64,000 nucleotides of DNA from Prorocentrum cordatum (Eukaryota > Sar > Dinophyceae > Prorocentrales > Prorocentraceae). The position numbers were made by a program, and so were the translations under genes. This document shows, one piece after another, positions 51,281-59,929 of this stretch. The first letter of the stretch is position 1; each line of letters opens with the position of its first letter. A model generated the notes under the pieces. The model did not search any database, was not told the origin of the DNA, and saw nothing but the letters and a program-made list of their open reading frames with translations. The stretch lies in assembly GCA_963575745.1 (NCBI GenBank), contig CAUYUJ010007502.1, forward strand, positions 262,501-326,500, read 5' to 3'.

Positions 51281-51454
51281 CACAGCGACTCGCTCCAGGG
51301 TCTCCCGGACCTCCCTCGCCTCCACTGTTCCCCCGATGCCCCGCGGGCTCCGCACCGGGCTCTCGAGACGCCCCGAGCGCGCTCCAATGCTCGCAAAAAG
51401 TGCCGCCTCGCCAACGTCCGAGAAACAGCTGTTTTCCTCAACAACATATCGCAG

Positions 51455-51656
51455 ACTCCTCCTCCTCCTCCTCCTCCTCCTCCTCCTCTCCTCCTCCTCC
51501 TCTTCCTCCTCCTCCTCTCCTCCTCCTCCTCCTCCTCCTCCTCCTCCTCCCTCCTCCTCCTCCTCCTCCTCCTCCTCCCCCTCCCCCTCCTCCTTCTCCT
51601 CCTCCTCCTCCTCCTCCTCCTCCTCCTCCTCCTCCTCCCCCTCCTCCTCCCGCCTC
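51455..51656. repeat. (CCT)n microsatellite
   Basis: TCC/CTC trinucleotides run with a few frame-shifting interruptions. A long plus frame through this tract is continuous with the first LINE ORF downstream, but only because the tract lacks stops. Confidence 0.92.
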
Positions 51657-52256
51657 CGTGGATCCAGACCATTTGCGAGTAGTTGCCGTGCGAGTAGTGG
51701 CACGCGCTCGTCTAGAGACGAGGGCCGCCGAGCACTCCAGAGCGCCTGGGAAAGTGCATCCCGCCAGAGTCGGGGCCCGAGCGTCGGGGCGCTCGGCGCT
51801 GCGCACCGCGCGCGCCCTCCGCGCGCGGTCGGCGCTCCGGGGCCCAGACATCCGGCGCCCTCGAGCAAGTCGGGGTGGCCGGTCTTGCGCAGTCTCTGTC
51901 CATCGGGGGGCGGGCTCGGGTCCCCATGGGCCGCCAGGAGGCGGCTCGGGGCGAGGGTTCGGCCCCGGCCGGCGGGGGTTCGAGAGGCCGTCCAGGTGCC
52001 CCAGCCATCGGGCAGATCGATGTGCCAGGCGTCTGGGGATCGGGGTTCAGTGCAGCGAGGTTCTCGCCGTGTCTCTGGGCCCCCCTCGAGCCAGACGGCT
52101 CGTCGTGTCGCCGGGTCTCCGTGTCGCTGTTGGGGGGGTGTCGGATCGTCGTGGGCACGGCCGGGTTTGCCTCCAGCTCCTGGTCGGGATGCGCTCTGTG
52201 ACAGGTCGGCCGTCAGTGGCTCGGGCGTCGTCGTCGTCGTTGTCGTCGTCGTCGTC
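51657..52256. other. Host flank 5' of LINE element 2
   Basis: GC-rich, with a segment at 51652-51710 similar to 32384-32440. It ends in a GTCGTC run (about 52220-52260) that is the insertion target of element 2. Confidence 0.5.
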
Positions 52257-52268
52257 GTCGTCGGGGTC
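52257..52268 (+). repeat. Target-site duplication, left copy (LINE element 2)
   Basis: GTCGTCGGGGTC, identical to 57716-57727. It lies directly before the spliced-leader remnant. Confidence 0.88.
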
Positions 52269-52269
52269 C

Positions 52270-52284
52270 CCATTTTGGCTCAAG
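52270..52284 (+). other. Spliced-leader remnant
   Basis: CCATTTTGGCTCAAG equals the last 15 of the 22 bases of the conserved dinoflagellate spliced leader. The sequence 5' of it is not leader but target DNA. In processed dinoflagellate retrocopies such remnants show that the template was trans-spliced mRNA. Confidence 0.9.
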
Positions 52285-52292
52285 TCGCCGTC

Positions 52293-53576
52293 ATGCTGGC
52301 ACCGAGTCTTCCTTTCTTTCTTTCCGCATTCTGGTTTCACGGCCACTCATTTTGTCTGGCCAATCACTCGACCCACAGTGTGCCGATGGAGGGTCTCGTC
52401 GGAGGTCCTGCTGGCGCTCCAGGCGTCGCCGCGGGCGTTTGGGTGCCCGCCGCCGCCGCGCCTGCCCAGGAGCCCAGACCCAAGCGTGGTCGCACGGCCC
52501 GCGCGGGAGTCGGTGCCGCGGAGGCCATCGACAGCAGTGACGAGCCTGACGACGACGCCGCGACCGACCCTGGAGACGATGCCGCTGGAGCCGCTGCCGC
52601 CGCAGTCTTCCAGCAACCAGCCGCCCTGCCCGAAGGACTCGAAGCGGGGGAACAGCGTCTCTTTCGTGCACTCACGACCGACTTCAGGCAGATTATGTCC
52701 CAGGCCGTGGCCCCCATTGAGCAGAAAGTGGATAAGCTGAATAAGCGCACCAAGCAGACCGACAAGAATGTGGCCTCGCTGAAGACGGACTTCACCGCAC
52801 TGGCAGCGAGAGTGACTGTACTTGAAACGGGAGGAAGCGGTGGGGGCACAGGCAGCGTTGGTGGTAATCCTAGAGTCGCGTCGGCCGCAGCAAGCTCGAT
52901 TGGATCCGTAGACGGAGCCACTTTTCCAAACGTTCCTCGAGTTCCAGTGAACAAACGCCAGACCTTGTGCATCGGAGGCTACCAGTACACGGAGGGGTTG
53001 GAGCTCGTAGAGGACATGAAGACAGTTTTGAGAGACGCACACATTCTTGGATGGAAAAAATTTTTTCCTGTTGGCAGCTATGCAGATCGTATCAAGATTG
53101 AGTTCGAGACGTCGCAGAAGATGTGGGATTGTCTCGTTGCCATGAAGGGCAAGAAATTCTCATCGTCCTTGGCTCACCCAGCTCGTGCACCCGACCCCCG
53201 CCACGCAGGCCGTCGCCAGCTGTGGCACACGATAGATAAGTATCCCGAGGAGCTGACCTGCCAGAACAGGGCCATGCATGCCAAGGACATCTTGAAGACG
53301 GCCATCGCCACCAAGTACCCCGTGCTGAACGAGTCCGACCTCAACTTGATGATTGACGCCTCGAAGGACATGGGCTCGGTGATATTGCTCAGGCGGATGC
53401 TGCCACCAGAGGTCCAGCCCAGGAACCCGCTGAAGATATTGATGCGCAACTTCCCGTCCTACAACCTGAAGGTAGTGCCGGAAGGTCAGCAGTGGTTGAC
53501 CGCCAACGGCATCCAGATCGACCTCGCGTCGCACATGGATGAGATCAACGATCCGCCCCGTCGGGGTAACTCGTGA
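52293..53576 (+). CDS. LINE element 2 ORF1 protein
   Basis: The first ATG after the leader gives 427 codons with only 8 bases of 5' UTR after the SL. A second in-frame ATG at 52386 gives 396 codons and avoids a hydrophobic N-terminal run (SLPFFLSAFWFHGHSF). Acidic and Ala-rich residues are followed by a heptad-like helix (IEQKVDKLNKRTKQTDKNVA to LAARVTVLE, about 52710-52840), probably a coiled coil. A Gly/Ser linker comes next, then a fold starting TLCIGGYQYTEGLELVEDMK that looks like an RRM-type domain and a basic C-terminal part. This is the plan of L1-type ORF1 RNA chaperones. It ends at TGA in the context CTAG. No zinc knuckle is seen. Confidence 0.87.
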   Translation: MLAPSLPFFLSAFWFHGHSFCLANHSTHSVPMEGLVGGPAGAPGVAAGVWVPAAAAPAQEPRPKRGRTARAGVGAAEAIDSSDEPDDDAATDPGDDAAGAAAAAVFQQPAALPEGLEAGEQRLFRALTTDFRQIMSQAVAPIEQKVDKLNKRTKQTDKNVASLKTDFTALAARVTVLETGGSGGGTGSVGGNPRVASAAASSIGSVDGATFPNVPRVPVNKRQTLCIGGYQYTEGLELVEDMKTVLRDAHILGWKKFFPVGSYADRIKIEFETSQKMWDCLVAMKGKKFSSSLAHPARAPDPRHAGRRQLWHTIDKYPEELTCQNRAMHAKDILKTAIATKYPVLNESDLNLMIDASKDMGSVILLRRMLPPEVQPRNPLKILMRNFPSYNLKVVPEGQQWLTANGIQIDLASHMDEINDPPRRGNS

Positions 53577-53580
53577 CTAG
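53574..53580 (+). promoter_or_regulatory. Putative stop-codon readthrough signal (UGA CUAG)
   Basis: ORF1 ends TCG TGA CTA G and the same frame stays open for 1324 more codons through the whole of ORF2. UGA followed by CUAG is the best-known strong readthrough context in eukaryotic mRNAs, and UGA C is used by several RNA viruses. No ATG occurs in the ORF2 frame before the endonuclease motif SWNCRG. The first is at about 53656, inside the domain. Sequence and phase are seen. Readthrough itself is inferred. Confidence 0.78.
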
Positions 53581-56500
53581 CTGTGGAGCCACAAAGACGA
53601 CTTCCGTCCAGCGACGACACTGTCATCATCAGCTGGAACTGCCGTGGAGTTCCGATGAGAAGTGCCGTGAGGGGGCTGGAGTCGATGGAAGTCGAGTTTC
53701 ACTGGGATATACTTTGCATTCAAGAATTCACAGACATGCGGAAAGTTAGCGACGAGATAGCCGGCCATCGCGTGCTTCTAGGATCCTCTACAAGTGGACG
53801 GAAAAGGAGACCCGCGATCGTGGTGCATAAGACACTCAAGGCCTGCGTCAGCGTCGACCCCATCGTCCTGGGGAACAGCATAGCCGTGGGGATCCTGACC
53901 CCCCAGGGCGGCCATCTCTGGATCATTTGTAGTCACTTTGAAGCCGATACCAGTCATCATGCAAAATATTATCAGGACTTAGCCGATTGTGAGAGTTTGC
54001 TCGCCAGATGCCCACATCACTATACGCCCATGCTCTGTGTAGATGCCAATGCCTCTTTCGCTTCCGACAGGTCGGCCACTACCTCGGTCGGACCCTACAC
54101 CGTCGGAATGAGGACGTGGAAGACGGGCGCTTTTCACGAGTTCATAGTGAGTAATAATCTGATTTTGAGCAACACTTGGAGCAAGCCGCTGCAAGGCTCG
54201 GCCACGTGCTTTTATGACGGTAAGTTTGAGCCTCGCCAGATTGACTTCGTGGCCATCGGCAGAGGCCCTTCACGGGGATCGTATGACTGCCAACCCCGCT
54301 GCTGCTCTGCCTGGAAGAGTGACCACTGTCCTCTGATTTTTCGGTTCTTTGCAGCGAAGAAACCGAAGCCTGCTTTCGTGCCGAACATAGAGTGCAGCTT
54401 TAAAGCCAAACCTGTAGGCTGGCGCTTACTCGATCATTCTTTTTCTAGGAAGGTAGAAGACCACCTGGGAATCGAAGCGCGCTTGAACGTAAGCAGTAGC
54501 CTCGAAGATGCCAGCTACCGTTTGTACAGCGACGGCCACTTTAAGCAGTCCTCCAAATCACGCCAAACGTGTGGTTGGGGCTTTGCTGTCTTCCACGACC
54601 CCCCTGGGCTCCCCGAAAACTCGAGGGCTCCAGGAACCCAAGTCGATCCGATTTTCCAGAGTTGTGGCCCCGTCTTTCTGGATCCCTCTCAGGCAGGTTT
54701 CTTAGGTGCGGTCAGGTTGACGAACAACACCGCGGAGTTGACGGCGGCCATCGAGATGGGCCTCTGGCTACTGGGGCTACACCTACCGTCAGGCGCTGCT
54801 TCGATTCCAAAGGGTTCCACCTTAGAAGTTATTTTCGACTCGACCTACGTCCTGAGGATCCTGGAATACAAGTTTCGACCGAAACATAATGTCGTGCTGG
54901 CGATTTTACTTCAGACTGTTTGGGCCGCTGTCAAAAGGGATTTCGTGATCTTTTACTCTTGGGTAAAGGGCCATTCGGAATGTAGAGGAAACACTGTAGC
55001 TGATAGTCTGGCTCTCGAAGGAGGCCGTTCGCATCAGGGACCCCTTGGAGCTCACAAATGGACCTCAATCAGACCCTACCCGACCCCTCTCCTGGACGCC
55101 AACCTATTTCAATCAAGCCTCAGTAATGCAGACGTGCCAGTGGCTGAACAACAGTATTTATATCATCTTAGCTCGGCACAGCACTCCTGCCAGCTGTTCG
55201 GCAAGCGGTGGGCAGACCTGCAGGACAAGCCGCGCAAGGGCCGTGTCAAGAAGTTGGATCGTAACGCAACGGATGCTCCACCGCCCGAAATCGAACTCTC
55301 TCGGCATGATCGGCAGGGACAGCCCGTCCCGTCTCTGGGATCTTTCGCCTCCATGGTTGGCAAGTTCGCCGCCTCCTGCGGCAAGAAAATCAACCTGGGA
55401 CCCCCCAACGTACCGAAGGAGCACCCTTTGAGTTACAGGTTGGAGACCTACCGTAAGGCAAGGGATGTGGAGCAGGACCCGAGCATTCGGCACGCCATGA
55501 GTTTGCAGATGGTAGCGCTCATGCGCCAGTATGCGTTTCTGAAGCAAGATTTGCGAGCTGAATATTTCATTAAGCATCGTAAGGTGGATCGTTTCAAGGG
55601 GCAGACGAAAGTGAAAGCTTTGAAGATCGGGGTAGGGGACACCATCACGACGGACGAAGATGAGATGAGGGAGGAGGTGGCACGGTTTTACGAAGCCCTT
55701 TTCAGTGATGAATTCGGCCCAGCCTTACCGAAGTGGGTATGGCAGCACTGGGAGCCCGAGGCAGTGACGGCCCTACCACGACGTCTTGACGCCCAGCTGC
55801 TCCGTCGATGTCTAGCCAGACTTAAACCGGGTAAAACTTGCTCTAAAGATGACTGTATCGTGATGGAAATGCTTAGAGAACTCAGTACCGAAACTTTGGA
55901 CATTTTAGCCGAGATCTACGTGCTACGGTTACGCAATCATCCTAGTGAAGCTGCTGATCCTATATTTCACCGACATCAGGTTACATTACTAGCTAAATTT
56001 TATGGTGCATGCAGGGTTCGAGACTTCCGTCCGATCGCGCTGCTGTCTTGCTTGCTGAAGCTGTTTTCGATTTGCCTGGGCGAGCTCGCCAAGCTGCCCG
56101 AGATGCCTCTCTCTAGACTGCAATTCGCCTTCCGCAAGGGCTACCAGGTACACGAGATTGTGGCCACCACGCGCACACTGGTGGAGCGTGCTGTAGAGTT
56201 TCGCGAACCTCTCTATCTGGGGGTGGGGGATCTACATAAGGCTTACGATCATGTACGACATCATCACATCATCACTAACCACAAGTCCCGTCGGATCCCC
56301 CAGATCATCACCGCTGCCTGGCTGAGAGAGATCAGGAATGGAAGATCAGAGTTTTTGCTTCCTGGTCTGGCGCCTACACGACAGATCCCTCGCACTAGGT
56401 CTTTGTTGCAAGGGGACCCCGAGGCTCCCAGTCTTTTCAACCTGTTCCTGGACGATCCGATTACCGAGTTTGAGCGTACCTGTGAAATCCATGGGTGGGG

Positions 56501-57551
56501 TTACCCTCTGGAGCCTGAGGACCTTGCCATCCTGAAGACCCCGAAACGACAAAAACGAGACTTACAGATCAGGCGCCTGCCGTTGATGGTCTTTGCCGAC
56601 AACTTTTATTTGCTCGCGACGTCCGCGCCGATGCTACGAGGCATGTGGACGGCATGGCACCGCTTGCTGCGCGAGCGCTACGCGTGCAAGATCTTGCACA
56701 GCGATTGTTTCTGGCTCACGACCGCGGCCGACTCGGCGGCGACTCTCAGATTGGGGGAGGACATTATCCCTAGGAAGGGCCGAGGAGAAGGTTTCCGACA
56801 GCTGGGCGCGTGGATAACGCTAGATAACTGTGCGTCGGCGGCGGTCAACCGTGGGATCTCCAGGGCCTGGGCCGCTTTTGGTTCCCACCGTGCTCTCCTC
56901 TGCAACAAGAAGGCCCCCTTCCTCAAGCGTCTGAATTTGCTGGACTCGGTTGTGCGCTCGGCGGCTTTTTTCTGTTTTGGCAGCCTGAATTTCACCAGGG
57001 CTCAGTTGAGCCAACTACGTGCGGTACAGTACCGCATGATTCGCCATATGTTGGGAGTGAGGAAAGCCGACGACGAACAGATGGATCAATATATGAAACG
57101 GGTTTATCATATCATTCACTCACAAATGGCTAAAGCCAATACTCGTATGTGGGATGAATATGTACTTCTGCTAGGTCATCGTTGGGCTGGTCATGTAGCC
57201 CGTATGCAAATATATGATCAAGATCGTGTCGTCTATCGAGCCTCAGTGTATAAAGATTATCGCTATCTTCGACATCTCGAACAGGAAATAGGCAGCCAGG
57301 GACATCACTATAATTTCCATGTATGGCGATGGGAGAAGCAGTTCGCTGATTTTTACGGCACAACTTGGAGAGAGCTGGCCGTGCAGCAGGAGGCCTGGAA
57401 GGACTCCGAGATCGACTGGCTAACCTTTCGGAAGAACACGTTCAATGGACAGGGGAAACCCAAAAAGCACAAACCCAATCCTGAGGCTTCCTGGATTTAC
57501 CTGAGTTTCCAACACTATGCTTCCCTCAATGCCGACCTTAGTTCTTTTTGA
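53577..57551 (+). CDS. LINE element 2 ORF2: endonuclease - RNase H - reverse transcriptase
   Basis: About 1324 codons, in frame with ORF1. The residue numbers below start at GTG 53583. The AP-type endonuclease (about 14-255) has ISWNCRG, QEF (47-49), VDANAS (about 153), RQIDF (218) and SDHCPL (246). RNase H (about 314-482) has its Asp in SDG (317), Glu in TAEL (385), Asp in FDST (419), His in KGHSE (464) and Asp in VADSLA (474), all catalytic residues in place. The reverse transcriptase (about 780-1080) has FRPIALLSC, motif A GDLHKAYD (883) and motif B QGDPEAPSLFN (943). Motif C is FADN (1004-1007), where the family has FADD/YADD. RNase H normally follows the RT in LINEs, but here it lies before it. 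The C-terminal part shows no clear zinc knuckle. The FADN change may impair catalysis or be a lineage feature. Confidence 0.92.
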   Translation, partial: LAVEPQRRLPSSDDTVIISWNCRGVPMRSAVRGLESMEVEFHWDILCIQEFTDMRKVSDEIAGHRVLLGSSTSGRKRRPAIVVHKTLKACVSVDPIVLGNSIAVGILTPQGGHLWIICSHFEADTSHHAKYYQDLADCESLLARCPHHYTPMLCVDANASFASDRSATTSVGPYTVGMRTWKTGAFHEFIVSNNLILSNTWSKPLQGSATCFYDGKFEPRQIDFVAIGRGPSRGSYDCQPRCCSAWKSDHCPLIFRFFAAKKPKPAFVPNIECSFKAKPVGWRLLDHSFSRKVEDHLGIEARLNVSSSLEDASYRLYSDGHFKQSSKSRQTCGWGFAVFHDPPGLPENSRAPGTQVDPIFQSCGPVFLDPSQAGFLGAVRLTNNTAELTAAIEMGLWLLGLHLPSGAASIPKGSTLEVIFDSTYVLRILEYKFRPKHNVVLAILLQTVWAAVKRDFVIFYSWVKGHSECRGNTVADSLALEGGRSHQGPLGAHKWTSIRPYPTPLLDANLFQSSLSNADVPVAEQQYLYHLSSAQHSCQLFGKRWADLQDKPRKGRVKKLDRNATDAPPPEIELSRHDRQGQPVPSLGSFASMVGKFAASCGKKINLGPPNVPKEHPLSYRLETYRKARDVEQDPSIRHAMSLQMVALMRQYAFLKQDLRAEYFIKHRKVDRFKGQTKVKALKIGVGDTITTDEDEMREEVARFYEALFSDEFGPALPKWVWQHWEPEAVTALPRRLDAQLLRRCLARLKPGKTCSKDDCIVMEMLRELSTETLDILAEIYVLRLRNHPSEAADPIFHRHQVTLLAKFYGACRVRDFRPIALLSCLLKLFSICLGELAKLPEMPLSRLQFAFRKGYQVHEIVATTRTLVERAVEFREPLYLGVGDLHKAYDHVRHHHIITNHKSRRIPQIITAAWLREIRNGRSEFLLPGLAPTRQIPRTRSLLQGDPEAPSLFNLFLDDPITEFERTCEIHGWGYPLEPEDLAILKTPKRQKRDLQIRRLPLMVFADNFYLLATSAPMLRGMWTAWHRLLRERYACKILHSDCFWLTTAADSAATLRLGEDIIPRKGRGEGFRQLGAWITLDNCASAAVNRGISRAWAAFGSHRALLCNKKAPFLKRLNLLDSVVRSAAFFCFGSLNFTRAQLSQLRAVQYRMIRHMLGVRKADDEQMDQYMKRVYHIIHSQMAKANTRMWDEYVLLLGHRWAGHVARMQIYDQDRVVYRASVYKDYRYLRHLEQEIGSQGHHYNFHVWRWEKQFADFYGTTWRELAVQQEAWKDSEIDWLTFRKNTFNGQGKPKKHKPNPEASWIYLSFQHYASLNADLSSF

Positions 57552-57715
57552 CTGGATCGACTTGGGGGTCTTCTTAGGCATCCGCACCATAGTTTGTCTT
57601 CCTGGGGAGGTAGGCTTTGTGTTTAGTCTCCCCGATTTCCCACACCACTTTGAAGCATCCCGATCGGCTCGGCCCCTAGAGGTACCTCCTTGAATGCCGT
57701 GTGAAGTGAAGTGAA
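57552..57715 (+). other. LINE element 2 3' UTR and (GTGAA)3 tail
   Basis: 164 bases follow the ORF2 stop. The last 15 are three exact GTGAA units, directly followed by the right target-site duplication. Short repeat tails in place of poly-A are known from some LINE clades. No hairpin of note was seen. Confidence 0.82.
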
Positions 57716-57727
57716 GTCGTCGGGGTC
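57716..57727 (+). repeat. Target-site duplication, right copy (LINE element 2)
   Basis: GTCGTCGGGGTC, identical to 52257-52268. Confidence 0.88.
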
Positions 57728-58225
57728 GTTGTGGTCGGCCGCGTGCCCACGGTCGTGGTCGTTGTCGTGATCTTCGGCGCCGTTCTCGGATCCTCCCTGA
57801 TGTCCCGCTTCCCGTCGTCGTGCTCCTCGTCTTCGTACTCCTCGTCGTCGTCGGTCGCCGTCGACCCCACTCGCCTTCGCCCTGTCCTGAGCTGGCCTGA
57901 TCCGCCTTAGAGTCTTTGCCAGGACGAGTCGTCGTCATCATCTTTCTCGTCGTCCTCCTCGCCACCGTCACCGTCGCCCCCGTCGTCTTCGTCTTGGCCG
58001 TCGACCTTGTCGTCGCTCTCGTTGTCGTTGCCGCTTCTCTTCGCCCTTGCGTCACCCTCGTGCCTTTGTCGCCGCCGACGTCGTCGCTCTTCCTCGCCCT
58101 TCTCGTCCTCGCCGTGGCCGCCGTCGGCTTGCCACGAGGACGTTCGTCCACGCCTGGTCGCAGTACGACGCAGCCTCCCCGCCGACGTCGAGGCCCTCTC
58201 TTAGTCCTCGCTCTCCTCCTGCTCC
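57728..58225. repeat. CGT/GTC-rich microsatellite flank
   Basis: An imperfect GTCGTC, CTCGTC and CGTCGC run. It continues the repeat that was split by element 2. Both-strand open frames are repeat-encoded. Confidence 0.8.
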
Positions 58226-58298
58226 CTCTTCCCCCGCTCCTACAGCAGGCACATCAGATAAGACATCGTCCTGCCAACAGCTGCCCAATGGAACTGTT

Positions 58299-58730
58299 TC
58301 ACCGCCCGATGGCCCCAGGGACCCACAGAACCCTCAATGACTTGGGGCAAATCATTTTTGTTTTCAATCCCCTTCTCGAGCTTTTGAGGCCACTCAGACA
58401 CCGTCGCCTCGGGGCCTCGTTCTGTCGCGGCAGCCGAGGGCCCCAGCCCTCCGACGATTCTACTTGCTCCACCCTGACGTCTTCCCTCGGTTTCGGCTTG
58501 CCGGGCCGCTGGGCCGTCAATAGACTGAGTAGGAGATCGACTACAGAATTCATTTGCCCCAGAATGAGACTGTTCGCAGTTCGGACCAACACGTATAATG
58601 TTCGAAGTTCCACTTCCAGTCTACGCTTTTTGTTTGAAGGTTCGGCGGGACAGTCAAGTTTGAGGTACATCGAGATTATGTAGGCGATCTTCCACTCGAA
58701 GAGTGGACCCGGGACGCAAAACTGCCCCAA
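58299..58730 (-). CDS. Unrecognised minus-strand ORF, 143 codons
   Basis: Composition is protein-like and not repetitive: EWKIAYIISMYLKLDCPAEP, then KKRRLEVELRTLYVLVRTAN and GQMNSVVDLLLSLLTAQRPG. An internal Met (MYLKLDC) is a plausible start. It could be an exon, a retroelement ORF1 fragment or chance. No domain is recognised. Confidence 0.33.
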   Translation of the reverse strand: MGQFCVPGPLFEWKIAYIISMYLKLDCPAEPSNKKRRLEVELRTLYVLVRTANSLILGQMNSVVDLLLSLLTAQRPGKPKPREDVRVEQVESSEGWGPRLPRQNEAPRRRCLSGLKSSRRGLKTKMICPKSLRVLWVPGAIGR

Positions 58731-59929
58731 AGGAGTCGGGAGTTCCAGGGCCGTGGATCGGCAGAAACACGAGGGAGGATGCCATGGGTCTGGGCTTCAC
58801 CGGGGCGCTGAGCCCCCCTGCCCGTCTGGGAGGCCGTCCCGCCACCCCTGCCCTCGTCCGGGCGCCGCCGACAGGCAGTGCTGCTCGTGAGCGACGACGC
58901 GGCCTTCAGCGGCGCGCACTTCCGTCCCAGACCTGGAGGCGTCACGGCAAATGTCACGGCGGGCTGTCTTCCACGAGTTCGGCAGTCCCAGGGGGGAATG
59001 TTTTCCAGGGTCTGGGGCCCGCAGAAAACGGCCCGCGACGAAATATTGGTCCCGTGGATGGTGACGAAAGCTCCAGTCGCCCATGTCGTGAGAACATCAA
59101 CACGTTTGAGGTCTGGTTCTGCTAATGTTTTGAATGCGGCTGCTTAGCTGGAGGACAGCTTAGCCAGTGCAGGTGGGGCCAGAGCGCCGCATAGCGCGAG
59201 CGATCTCCCACAAAGTGAAGCACAGCTAGGCCGCACTACATTTTTAACTGCTATCATGCTGTAGTCGATACACAGTGGCCCCGAAGTCGGTTCGACAGCT
59301 CGATCGATCGAGATGACGGTTGGATTCTCTGCTACGCGATGGGCCGCCTGTGCTTGATGAGGCACAGCGACTCCCAGCAGGAACCACCTCTGTCATTTCT
59401 GGCCTGTTTACTCACCGAGTCATGCCTGCGATATTGATCCAGGGCAGGTGTGGGTTTCTCGCCTAGCTATACTCCATGAATGTTTTGTTTTGTTGCTTGG
59501 ACACGCGACTGCCTGGCAATGACCACGCGCGTGCCCACGCAGCGGCGCTGGACAACAGCAGCGCTTTTCTCTGCTCACTCTTGCGTTACTGCGCCTGCCG
59601 ACCCCTGGAGGGTGTTTTGAGGCCACGGGGATGACACGTCATTCTACGCCCGACTGCCATCGATAGTATGATCGCACTCGGTGCAGCACATACCATACTT
59701 CGCTTTGAGGCATTTTCTCTTGGCTTGGTATTGGCCATGCCATCCTGTAATACCTGCCAGAGTGCACCCAAGACAGTCAGTTCCTACACACATTCGATGT
59801 GCAACATGTGTGGTGCAACCTGTGTATGGTGTAGCTGATGTGTTGCATGGCGCGATTCAATACAAGTTGTGTTACCTACATCATGCAATTTAGATTGAAC
59901 AATACAACTTATTGGGTGCAATGCATGGC
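58731..59929. other. Stretch without a supportable gene
   Basis: Mixed composition with AT-richer parts at 59700-59930. No domain-bearing frame, RNA gene or clear repeat was recognised. Confidence 0.4.

Larger units (their letters stand above)
52269..57715 (+). mobile_element. Full-length LINE element 2 with spliced-leader 5' end
   Basis: 5447 bp bounded by a perfect 12-bp target-site duplication. The 5' end is the 3' part of the dinoflagellate spliced leader. The 3' end is (GTGAA)3 at 57701-57715 with no poly-A. ORF1 and ORF2 are in one frame, separated by a single TGA at 53574-53576. Both are otherwise intact, so the insertion is recent. The order is ORF1 (coiled coil and RNA-binding-like domain), endonuclease, RNase H, reverse transcriptase. 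It is inserted in a GTCGTC repeat. Confidence 0.93.

Noticed and set aside
50892-52292. A plus frame of about 500 codons in front of LINE element 2 ORF1
   Set aside because: It crosses a MITE, a CCT microsatellite and the target-site duplication. The element begins at 52269, so this upstream part is only stop-poor repeat.
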